Source: Bacillota bacterium
GTDB taxonomy: Bacteria; Bacillota; Dehalobacteriia; UBA4068
Reading direction: 5' to 3'
DNA length: 8,998 bases
NCBI GenBank assembly: GCA_017439615.1
Contig: JAFSIU010000029.1
Coordinates: forward strand, 1 to 8,998
In this document: positions 6,901 through 8,998 of the stretch, in pieces
Layout of the letters: every line of letters starts with the position of its first letter
Numbering within the stretch: position 1 is the stretch's first letter
The notes under the pieces: generated by a model
Seen by the model: only the letters and a program-made list of their open reading frames with translations
Told to the model about the DNA's origin: nothing
Database searches by the model: none
Translations under genes and position numbers: made by a program

Positions 6901-7844
6901 GTCACAGTATATTTTGAATCCTGTTTCCACTGAGCATAGAGCACAATGGCTGTTATGGGCTCGCCATTGGTATCAGTAAGCCCTGTCAGATCTGCATGCT
7001 TTTCTGCTTCGAAGAAAACACCTGTTCCATCAGGCTTGGTATTCCAACCTGTAAAGGTATAATTATCGAGGGCAAGACTGGTATCCTCACCGCTGTCATC
7101 GGTGCTGATATGCGATGCGACATAATAATTCCTGGCCTCGGTATAGCTCATATTGACTCTGCCGTCAGGAGGGGAACCTGCGGTATTGCCATTGCCATCA
7201 TATGTAACGGAATATTTATCCTTTTCGCGGATAAGACCATTGACATACCAGGTTTCGCCGATGCGCTGATATTTGATGACATACCAGACGATTTCATAAT
7301 CATCGATATTGGTATTGCTGACGACCTGACCATCAGCAAGCTTGGCTGCCAGAACATCGGAAATCATCTGATCCTCATAAAACTCCAATGCCTGCTTGAA
7401 ATCATCTGTGAAATATCTGTCCACGCCGCTGGGGTCAAAAATACCCGAGGTAGCAGACCACACAAGCAAGAATGTGAGATTTGAGCCCAGCACAAAATCT
7501 GAGGTATTGCGGAAATTGTCCTGCAATATCTCATTGACAACAAAATAACCGCTGTTGCTCTTGGTAAAGGTATTGTCATAGCGGATATAGTTTGTGGAAT
7601 AGTTCTCGTCCGAAATATATCTCGGCTCACCGGGGAAGGTGTCGCTTTCGAAATACAAATTCACCGTTGCGCGACCGCTGAAACCTGTCGGCTTGCCTGT
7701 CCACATATTATAACCATCGGTTGAAGTTGTTGTGCCAAAGGTCGGAAGCTCTGCAGCCAGGGCAGCCGTCGGCATAACAAACTGTGCGGCAGCGCAAACC
7801 ACCAGCAACATTGCCAAAAGCAATACCAAAATCTTGTGCTTCAT
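1..7844 (-). CDS. Giant secreted InlB B-repeat surface protein (adhesin-like), C-terminus outside window
   Basis: The frame reads without a stop from 7844 to the left edge, giving at least 2,614 residues. It starts with a signal peptide and continues with at least eleven clear InlB B-repeat-like units (pattern Y-T-V-T-W or V-T-F/Y-D...G-W...Y-A-x-W/F/Y), two F-x-(I/V)-A-N-G-T-W repeats and three large beta-rich modules. Proteins with these repeats are usually extracellular stalks or adhesins of Bacillota; binding to a host or cell surface is inference, since no ligand-binding domain was recognised. Only one cysteine was noticed after the signal peptide (in G-W-T-C near 3153), as is usual for such stalks. 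The start at 7844 is preferred over an in-frame ATG at 7850 because GGGGG at 7858-7854 then lies 9 bases upstream. Anchoring motifs would be in the missing C-terminus. The gene is transcribed divergently from the gene at 8385. Confidence 0.93.
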   Translation of the reverse strand, partial: MKHKILVLLLAMLLVVCAAAQFVMPTAALAAELPTFGTTTSTDGYNMWTGKPTGFSGRATVNLYFESDTFPGEPRYISDENYSTNYIRYDNTFTKSNSGYFVVNEILQDNFRNTSDFVLGSNLTFLLVWSATSGIFDPSGVDRYFTDDFKQALEFYEDQMISDVLAAKLADGQVVSNTNIDDYEIVWYVIKYQRIGETWYVNGLIREKDKYSVTYDGNGNTAGSPPDGRVNMSYTEARNYYVASHISTDDSGEDTSLALDNYTFTGWNTKPDGTGVFFEAEKHADLTGLTDTNGEPITAIVLYAQWKQDSKYTVTWLNDDDSIIHLDANLSKNVSVTYDGATPNKAPDSEHIYVFDGWATSKNGTNLGITPTVTVKNNMTMYPLFRAEERTYTVTWVNNTVIRTDSGIGYGDTISYAGEMPTRSTTETEGYIFDGWAESETGDVVYALRDNITVNGDITLYAHFTLVPMRTVTWYNEDGSAVLATQKALQGASVSYNGTAPTKTGADFVGWSSSVGGSLTLAPSAAVTVNGNMSFYALFETKKFEVVWKNHDGNVLKTETLAYGTMPAYSGTTPVKTSTAEFSYTHTGWTPALTAVTDAAEYTAVFTPVKRSYTITWKNYDNTVLKTESVEYGTTPTYTGEDPVRLESATHTFLFKGWDNEPVPVVGDATYIAVYEEIDKKFTATVKVLKNPDIDSVTGAVSGGTPTDLDELTEYDALWLRDVEDHSKLYPMSREEEGVYTAELIHGSYDVVVKKGEIYDRIITERIVLPAEMVAGDPDTTAADIIFFSVTYDFDGGSYDGKNSIVKYYQRGADVIIDDITPAREFYQFNNWQLDSGSDIYFSDQRITVLGMGIIKPHTITARWQRSNDKVIVNLTVNHHSDPAVSFSIGINPSAGLAPIHIDLTGKAAGSDDDYVQAGKSYVLAADWITTENTVDTETPANGLEYDTKISTLSFAADVTDFQGLSSALEYSANIRLEDYFLTERTVTASEPDANGDITYTVNATLQYRPDLFTMHYTVQIDDSVPDSLIPAAVDIKILSYKDGEWSPISRHTNSSFEARFDGTESVSGSYSVPMDYLYRVSVFGFTLADDTELFAENGLIELVDYTSKATSASATYKYAAGAYTAVVTVTSDQTAADGSKGIYGVADGTGYKQADGVSVLVNVFANAHSVTFDPNGGKLNGSTEALEVENQFRIPVLGSYIPTRDDGYVFDGWQLNDSPAVIGEVITEDVTLIAKWKAPLTVSGEIRISTKDSDGNTILFEGLPISLTVTLERTAPSGDQFIVQSKTYALDESHYTSGVGILAYEFTPVPQDGSSYRIYVNITNYQTAFMNEPASGSVSASVLNDPANYVGSREALDNNADNAAHVYAYLIFDPEEFPLTWEIDASSIASAYRPESLDMLVRFNSENDGSTAFYDWGIIVQHFDGSTYSPENTVIASDGKAIDSYPVWNVHPQGYAFDYALKLHQWEKGGLKYDLTESTPFTVTFAPAIAWYNGTRQVTTDPLQDNLKVTLSPKSYKINYELNAGSDEVSGMTTAPENHIWSYATEVPTGLIRHGYDFLGWTCDVAGAYADGVISADTASDITLTANWSKQKVVTFRIANGTWQGGSAADIVRYVSLTDNSADIRDIIPTGMNAAYGYHNGSWNDAALNAGGTAPIIVSGSDAITYVYSFERQYHNVSFDANGDGIAESIDSVAHGNYIRITPVNGIWQGSSAEQDIRIESDLQLVNPTRANYIFAGWNRHFIDDSTSHPGSVVRHNYMAAWLYDENGDNVPDNLQKKVIFNVANGTWDGVNYAPIIKFVTLNAENEADISSIVPTGMQPRAGFLTQNAFWSPDVLSNSIVHGNGVVSYTYNHYTTITYADALNEGNAEQLMILPGSYVSIDPAGGVWDESLSATIIQINGAYVLQAPEYTNHDFLGWKISAGTGGVAHVFTAEWKKDSYTIIWQNADGTELEKDENVEFGTMPSYDGEKPAKASDAQYHYEFLGWTPAVKLADAPAVYKAEYTPVLRSYTVTWLDWDDSVLDTDILEYGQLPSYAGTPQRTNTAQYSYSFTGWDKTIETVTGDVSYKAVYSETVNEYDITWLDEDGTELQSGKVAYGTMPTAPADPTKPATPQYTYDFIGWTPAVESVSGDAVYRAVYAQTVNKYTVTWYAENGSTVLKEEDVEFGTAPVPPADPEKAATAQYTYVFSGWKSGLTVYNSSSIPVVEGAVSYTAQFAETVNRYTVTWLNFNNIQLEQDTLVEYGSVPQFDSSSKLTKEDENSDYEFLGWYVSDDSSKTVINLAAQTVTKDITYIAKYNVTPKARKATVNVWLNATDAFGAGGTLADIATVTNGERTNIYLVPLGMEADSSKFILTARDAAGAYTASVLPGTYSIYAGKTAATAIPEAEQKVNIVNSDETVHTLYNSIVYQAGEGSFADSSKSFTKYYKSGFGPIYVEKTIPALSGKVFTHWHDAEENVFNASTDAVPVKLTEQIIQGYVLTAHWADAKDITVVVNIKTVSENSFIDPDISSKTLNLQLTGSSTVDGSYADIYGTNRSAAFAGWTSTGENSYQYTTIYSNRRGDYFYQATALLANYMRESISVSGNTVTINLVYDPAGFDLSFDVIVDSSVPDE
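945..2024 (-). repeat. Second InlB B-repeat block, five units (residues 1941-2300)
   Basis: Five head-to-tail units begin at residues 1941, 2011, 2079, 2147 and 2224, spaced 70, 68, 68 and 77 residues apart. Each opens with Y-T-(V/I)-(T/I)-W or Y-D-I-T-W, then D/N-x-D-G-T-x-L, then (E/A)-(Y/F)-G-T-M-P or a variant, a Pro/Ala/Lys/Thr-rich turn, (Y/F)-x-F-x-G-W, and closes Y-K-A-E-Y, Y-K-A-V-Y, Y-R-A-V-Y, Y-T-A-Q-F or Y-I-A-K-Y. These are the same subtype as units 5 and 6 of the first block. Their DNA also shares short near-identical stretches, for example GGAGTCCAGCCG around 1468 and 1880. The last unit is longer because of an insertion after G-W. Confidence 0.9.
2037..2279 (-). repeat. Divergent InlB-like unit before the second repeat block
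   Basis: Residues 1856-1936 start T-T-I-T-Y-A-D-A-L-N, contain D-P-A-G-G-V-W-D near the middle and H-D-F-L-G-W, and close F-T-A-E-W. The ending and spacing are InlB-like. The G-G-V-W-D element again resembles the N-G-T-W-D core of the neighbouring ANGTW repeats. Confidence 0.7.
2280..2507 (-). repeat. 'ANGTW' repeat, copy 2 (residues 1780-1855)
   Basis: The unit opens V-I-F-N-V-A-N-G-T-W-D-G, continues with K-F-V-T-L, I-V-P-T-G-M and F-W-S-P-D, and closes V-S-Y-T-Y. It aligns with copy 1 at every landmark, the final strand (Y-T-Y versus Y-V-Y) included. The tryptophan region differs slightly (N-A-F-W against N-G-S-W). Confidence 0.8.
2523..2549 (-). other. Putative calcium-loop motif DENGDNVPD
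   Basis: Residues 1766-1774 read D-E-N-G-D-N-V-P-D and are followed by N-L-Q-K-K and the second ANGTW repeat. The D-x-N-x-D-x-(I/V)-P-D spacing matches the thrombospondin type 3/EF-hand-like calcium loops often found between repeats of bacterial surface proteins, where D-x-N-x-D-G-I-P-D-x-x-Q is typical. The usual Gly at position six is Asn here. Calcium binding is inferred. Confidence 0.6.
2556..2822 (-). repeat. Divergent InlB-like unit between the ANGTW repeats
   Basis: Residues 1675-1763 begin Y-H-N-V-S-F-D-A-N-G-D-G-I-A, contain V-N-G-I-W-Q-G and Y-I-F-A-G-W, and close M-A-A-W. It therefore mixes an InlB-like frame with an internal N-G-x-W-Q-G element resembling the ANGTW repeat. The D-A-N-G-D-G-I opening resembles a calcium-binding loop, although the last acidic position is replaced by Ala-Glu. 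Confidence 0.7.
2829..3065 (-). repeat. 'ANGTW' repeat, copy 1 (residues 1594-1672)
   Basis: The unit opens V-T-F-R-I-A-N-G-T-W, continues with a strand ending R-Y-V-S-L, then D-I-I-P-T-G-M, then G-S-W-N-D, and closes with I-T-Y-V-Y. The order V-x-F-x-(I/V)-x-N-G-T-W ... (V/I)-P-T-G-M ... W is a recurrent partner of InlB repeats in Clostridia surface proteins (from memory). The second copy is at 2280-2507, and the two are clearly homologous over their whole length. Confidence 0.8.
3078..3299 (-). repeat. InlB B-repeat after module 2
   Basis: Residues 1516-1589 read Y-K-I-N-Y-E-L-N-A-G at the start, G-Y-D-F-L-G-W-T-C in the middle and L-T-A-N-W at the end. The spacing and motifs are those of the InlB B-repeat. 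The unit contains the only cysteine noticed in the visible mature protein. Confidence 0.85.
3300..4133 (-). other. Large beta-rich module 2 (residues 1239-1515)
   Basis: The module starts with T-V-S-G-E-I-R-I-S-T and carries a long beta-rich body. It shares landmarks with module 1: L-I-F-D-P-E-E-F (compare L-Q-Y-R-P-D-L-F), then an acidic-led segment with I-D-A-S-S near residue 1384 and S-L-D-M-L-V-R-F (compare A-V-D-I-K-I-L), then W-G-I-I-V-Q-H (compare W-S-P-I-S-R-H). It lacks the Cna-B-like and Y-Y-x-x-G parts seen in modules 1 and 3 and is preceded instead by a classical InlB repeat. Homology to module 1 is inferred from these ordered landmarks. No function can be assigned. Confidence 0.55.
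4134..4340 (-). repeat. Single InlB B-repeat between modules 1 and 2
   Basis: Residues 1169-1237 form a near-classical unit: H-S-V-T-F-D-P-N-G-G at the start, P-T-R-D-D-G-Y-V-F-D-G-W in the middle and L-I-A-K-W at the end, 69 residues long. Of the units in the window it is one of the closest to the canonical family pattern (V-T-F-D-x-N-G-G ... G-W ... A-K-W). Confidence 0.88.
4341..5801 (-). other. Large beta-rich module 1 (residues 682-1168)
   Basis: The module has three parts. First is a Cna-B-like segment (682 to about 788) with T-A-T-V-K-V-L-K-N and, later, V-Y-T-A-E-L...G-S-Y-D-V-V-V, the pattern of a surface beta-sandwich. Second is a divergent InlB-like unit (789-864) with V-T-Y-D-F-D-G-G-S-Y, K-Y-Y-Q-R-G and closing I-T-A-R-W. 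Third is a tail of about 300 residues containing L-Q-Y-R-P-D-L-F, D-D-S-V-P-D-S-L at 1022-1029, and W-S-P-I-S-R-H. The same three-part order recurs in module 3 at the window's left end, and the tail's pattern recurs in module 2. I do not recognise the tail as a named domain. It is probably a structural or binding part of the stalk. Confidence 0.65.
5820..7217 (-). repeat. First InlB B-repeat block, six units (residues 210-675)
   Basis: Six successive units can be delimited on the protein at about residues 210-306, 311-385, 392-464, 471-539, 544-606 and 613-675. Each opens with a strand such as K-Y-S-V-T-Y-D-G-N-G or Y-T-V-T-W, has a Gly/Pro turn in mid-repeat (for example Y-G-T-M-P-A-Y), a F/Y-x-G-W motif, and closes with a strand like L-Y-A-Q-W, L-Y-A-H-F or Y-T-A-V-F. 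The first unit is expanded (97 residues) by an insertion before G-W. Units 5 and 6 are the shorter W-K-N-x-D-x-x-V-L-K-T-E variant. InlB B-repeats fold as small beta-grasp-like units that form elongated stalks, and a stalk role is inferred here. Confidence 0.9.
7218..7754 (-). other. Non-repetitive N-terminal domain of the giant protein
   Basis: Residues 31 to about 209, directly after the signal peptide, do not match the repeat pattern. The segment is rich in Asn, Asp, Ser, Thr and aromatic residues. Landmarks are Y-N-M-W-T-G near residue 46, a hydrophobic strand with L-T-F-L-L-V-W near 128, and near the end a region reading Y-E-I-V-W-Y-V-I-K-Y followed by W-Y-V-N-G. From memory, a similar V-W-Y-V-I-K...W-(H/Y)-V-(D/N)-G segment precedes InlB-type repeats in other Clostridia surface proteins, so this may be a conserved head domain at the distal tip. 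No catalytic or known binding motif was seen, and the function is unknown. Confidence 0.6.
7755..7844 (-). other. Sec signal peptide of the giant surface protein
   Basis: Residues 1-30 begin M-K-H-K, followed by a strongly hydrophobic core (I-L-V-L-L-L-A-M-L-L-V-V) and a small-residue region ending A-A-L-A before A-E-L-P. This is a textbook type I signal peptide with predicted cleavage after Ala30 (AxA motif). A cysteine at residue 17 follows L-V-V, but valine at -1 and the long remaining hydrophobic stretch argue against a lipoprotein signal. Starting at the ATG at 7850 would only add M-K to the positively charged n-region. Confidence 0.92.
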
Positions 7845-7853
7845 TTTCATATT

Positions 7854-7858
7854 CCCCC
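7854..7858 (-). promoter_or_regulatory. Ribosome binding site deciding the start of the giant gene
   Basis: On the minus strand GGGGGAAT is followed by ATGAAAATG. The G-run is only 3 bases from the first ATG (7850) but 9 bases from the second (7844), so the second fits normal Shine-Dalgarno spacing. The G-run is not a perfect AGGAGG, so strength is uncertain. Confidence 0.6.
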
Positions 7859-8014
7859 ATATCAATGATCTTTAATGAAGTTATATATTGACATTATCAT
7901 AAATAATAATGATATTTAGTTATATATATTCAGGCAAATATCCATATAAAAATATATAGTTAAAACCCGAAATCAGATAAAAACTATAACAGTATTATTT
8001 TGCAGTATTATATT

Positions 8015-8043
8015 ATTATACCACTTATAAATATGTTTGTATA
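8015..8043 (-). promoter_or_regulatory. Candidate sigma-A promoter of the giant gene
   Basis: On the minus strand TATACA (8043-8038, four of six matches to TTGACA) is followed after 17 bases by a perfect TATAAT (8020-8015), preceded by TGG, which gives an extended -10 (TGnTATAAT). The start would fall near 8008, leaving an AT-rich leader of about 165 bases before the ATG at 7844. In AT-rich DNA such matches occur by chance, but the extended -10 plus exact spacing makes this the best candidate. Confidence 0.5.
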
Positions 8044-8102
8044 CCCCAAAAACCATAAAATCCGGAATAAATAATTGAATCATATCAACAAAAAAGAGTT
8101 GA

Positions 8103-8131
8103 TAGAAATTTATAGCAAAATTTGGTATTAT
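8103..8131 (+). promoter_or_regulatory. Candidate promoter of the rightward gene
   Basis: TAGAAA (8103-8108) and TATTAT (8126-8131) are 17 bases apart, and TGG precedes TATTAT, giving an extended -10. A start near 8138 would put the 12-bp palindrome, the hairpin at 8170-8212 and the 26-bp palindrome all in a leader of about 247 bases ahead of the ATG at 8385. Five of six bases match at -10 and four of six at -35. Confidence 0.35.
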
Positions 8132-8145
8132 GGTATCATCAAGGC

Positions 8146-8157
8146 TTGTATATACAA
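8146..8157. repeat. Perfect 12-bp palindrome TTGTATATACAA
   Basis: TTGTATATACAA is its own reverse complement and sits just downstream of the candidate rightward promoter, where an operator would be expected. In an AT-rich stretch a palindrome of this size could be chance. No regulator can be named. Confidence 0.4.
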
Positions 8158-8169
8158 ATGAAAAAAGAC

Positions 8170-8212
8170 AGGGCAATGGCTTTCATAGGCACTCTATGCA
8201 GGTCATTGCCTT
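8170..8212. terminator. Long hairpin, terminator-like mainly for minus-strand transcripts
   Basis: GGCAATG (8172-8178) pairs with CATTGCC (8204-8210) and CATAG (8184-8188) pairs with CTATG (8194-8198) around a GCACT loop. The bases between also pair apart from one mismatch and a few G-T wobbles, so the stem has about 18 pairs. On the minus strand it is followed after three bases by six T's (8166-8161), which resembles an intrinsic terminator. On the plus strand the following T-run is interrupted (TTAAATTTTG). It could end minus-strand read-through toward the giant gene, or act in the leader of the rightward gene. Confidence 0.5.
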
Positions 8213-8310
8213 AAATTTTGCAAAAAAAGAGGTGAAAAACAAAAGCCGCAGCAGCGCGGCAGCAGAAATCATTTCAATATACAAAGCTTTGAGCAATGCA
8301 GAACAGCAAA

Positions 8311-8336
8311 AGGCGATGTGTGATCACACATCGCCT
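8311..8336. repeat. Perfect 26-bp palindrome upstream of the rightward gene
   Basis: AGGCGATGTGTGA joined directly to its reverse complement TCACACATCGCCT gives exact symmetry over 26 bases with no spacer, ending 48 bases before the ATG at 8385. On the minus strand it is followed by TTTTGC, so a weak minus-strand terminator is possible. On the plus strand no T-run follows directly. A hairpin in the leader or a dimeric-protein operator are the main readings, and the regulator is unknown. Confidence 0.75.
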
Positions 8337-8370
8337 ATTGTATGGGCAAAATCAAATTTTTTTAATCAAG

Positions 8371-8376
8371 AAAGGA
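8371..8376 (+). promoter_or_regulatory. Ribosome binding site of the rightward gene
   Basis: AAAGGA lies 8 bases before ATG at 8385, which fits good Shine-Dalgarno spacing. It decides for 8385 over the in-frame ATG at 8376, which overlaps the site, and over more distant in-frame starts at 8232 (GTG), 8196 and 8130 (ATG) that have no well-placed site. Confidence 0.75.
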
Positions 8377-8384
8377 TGTATAAA

Positions 8385-8998
8385 ATGGCTTTAACAGATG
8401 AAGACAAGAAAAGATTAAGCAAACAAGACCAAGAAAGAATAACAGCAGCCACCGCCAAATGGGAGGCTGCAAACGCTGCGGGAGATGAGGCAGGCAAAAA
8501 GGCAGCTGCCGATGAAGCGAAAAGGATTCGCGAGCAGGCAGGCTATTATACCGACAGCTATGGCAGGTATCAAGGCAATTTCAATCAAAGCAGCAAAAAT
8601 GAGCAAATTGTAGTAACCTCGGAGCAGGCGGCTATGGATAAGGCTTTCAATGGGGGCTTTTGGGGAACGGATGTTAACGGCTTCACACCCATAAGCCTCA
8701 TCTCCCCTGCCCGACCGACCATCAAAAACAATCAGCAAAATACTGCTTATCAGGGGAAATCCTCCAACGAAGACTTATATGGCGCAAAAAACACTGTGAA
8801 AAACACCGCAGCTGCCCCCAACAATGCAAATCAGCATCCATGGCAGACGGATGACGAGCACTATGCCTTCATGGAAGGTCTTATGGGTGAGGATTATGTA
8901 AAAGCATATAAAGCCAACACTAAAAACACTGCTCAAAACAAGCAGGAAAATCCCGTCAATGCGGCGAATAATAAGCATAATTCTGCCGCCGGTGATAT
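8385..8998 (+). CDS. Hypothetical Asn/Ala-rich protein with N-terminal charged helix motif, partial
   Basis: The frame is open from ATG 8385 to the right edge, giving 204 codons and no stop. The first 50 residues are highly charged and probably helical, with K-W-E-A-A-N-A-A-G-D-E-A-G-K-K-A-A and then R-I-R-E-Q-A-G-Y-Y. I recall a similar W-x-A-A-N-A-A-G-D-x-A-G-M-x-A-A-H...I-R-x-x-Y-G-Y motif at the start of assorted uncharacterised and cell-wall-associated Clostridia proteins, but no function follows from it. The rest is polar, rich in Asn, Gln, Lys, Ala and Thr, with K-N-T repeats (G-A-K-N-T-V-K-N-T, N-T-K-N-T-A-Q-N-K). No signal peptide, membrane segment or cysteine is visible. It looks like a linker-rich protein whose functional domain may lie beyond the window. 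It is divergent from the giant surface-protein gene, so co-regulation is possible but unproven. Confidence 0.82.
   Translation, partial: MALTDEDKKRLSKQDQERITAATAKWEAANAAGDEAGKKAAADEAKRIREQAGYYTDSYGRYQGNFNQSSKNEQIVVTSEQAAMDKAFNGGFWGTDVNGFTPISLISPARPTIKNNQQNTAYQGKSSNEDLYGAKNTVKNTAAAPNNANQHPWQTDDEHYAFMEGLMGEDYVKAYKANTKNTAQNKQENPVNAANNKHNSAAGD

Larger units (their letters stand above)
7851..8384. other. AT-rich divergent intergenic region with several dyads
   Basis: No convincing gene is present. The left part (about 7861-8160) is extremely AT-rich against the roughly balanced composition of the giant gene. The right part (8160-8384) holds three inverted repeats: a hairpin at 8170-8212, a GC-rich minihairpin GCCGC-AGCAGC-GCGGC at 8245-8260, and a perfect 26-bp palindrome at 8311-8336. 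Candidate promoters point both ways. A TTGACA at 7888-7893 with GATATT 17 bases downstream is a weaker additional plus-strand candidate. Confidence 0.7.

Noticed and set aside
7794..7805. L-V-V-C as a lipoprotein lipobox
   Set aside because: Valine before Cys does not fit the lipobox and a good type I cleavage site (A-L-A before A-E) follows 13 residues later.
7848..7850. First in-frame ATG as start of the giant gene
   Set aside because: Only three bases separate it from the G-run; the ATG at 7844 has proper spacing. The difference is two residues.
7973..8176. 67-codon minus-strand frame in the intergenic region
   Set aside because: No ribosome site, biased AT-derived composition (Phe/Ile/Asn/Tyr), and it overlaps the candidate promoters.
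8158..8214. 18-codon plus-strand frame beginning ATGAAAAAAGAC as a leader peptide
   Set aside because: It is almost wholly the arms of the hairpin at 8170-8212 and has no properly spaced ribosome site.
8319..8328. TGTGATCACA as a CRP/FNR-type site
   Set aside because: CRP sites need six bases between TGTGA and TCACA and FNR sites have a TTGAT-N4-ATCAA pattern; here the half-sites abut directly.
8415..8738. 107-codon minus-strand frame opposite the rightward gene
   Set aside because: It is codon-opposite the plus-strand gene, which has a proper ribosome site and N-terminal motif.

Overview
The window holds two divergently oriented genes, both cut by the window edges, and the AT-rich region between them. 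Nearly all of it (bases 7844 down to 1, minus strand) is one unbroken reading frame of at least 2,614 codons with no stop before the left edge. It encodes a secreted, cell-surface-type protein built largely from InlB B-repeat-like (Listeria-Bacteroides repeat) units. The gene has a canonical signal peptide, a G-rich ribosome binding site and an extended -10 promoter upstream. This repeat family, the Gram-positive-style signals, and Ala/Thr/Tyr/Val-rich repeats of the 'YTVTW..DG..L....EYGT.P.Y' type suggest a Bacillota genome, probably a gut-type Clostridia lineage. That taxonomic call is inference.

The giant protein, in order from its N-terminus: signal peptide (residues 1-30); a non-repetitive N-terminal domain (about 31-209); six InlB-like repeats (210-675); a large beta-rich module with a Cna-B-like start, an InlB-like unit and a long tail (682-1168); one InlB-like repeat (1169-1237); a second large module (1239-1515); one InlB-like repeat (1516-1589); two 'F.(I/V)ANGTW' repeats flanking an InlB-like unit and a DxNxDxxxD motif (1594-1855); another InlB-like unit (1856-1936); five InlB-like repeats with 68-77 residue spacing (1941-2300); and a third large module (2306-2614 and on) that repeats the first one and is cut by the window edge. 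The C-terminus is outside the window, so how the protein is anchored (sortase signal, S-layer or other) cannot be seen.

The 540-base intergenic region is strikingly AT-rich beside the giant gene. It carries a candidate promoter in each direction, a 12-bp palindrome, a long imperfect hairpin and a perfect 26-bp palindrome. To its right, on the plus strand from 8385, begins a second gene (at least 204 residues, open at the right edge) for a cysteine-free, Asn/Ala/Lys/Gln-rich protein with no signal peptide. Its N-terminus has a charged helical motif (WEAANAAGD...AGKKAA...IR...GYY) that I recall from other Clostridia proteins but cannot assign a function.

A 1,324-codon open frame on the plus strand (639-4613), with shorter ones in the same register, lies exactly codon-opposite the giant gene. 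It is explained by near-absence of TTA, CTA and TCA codons in the real gene, not by a second gene. No tRNA, rRNA, CRISPR array, transposase or insertion sequence was seen.
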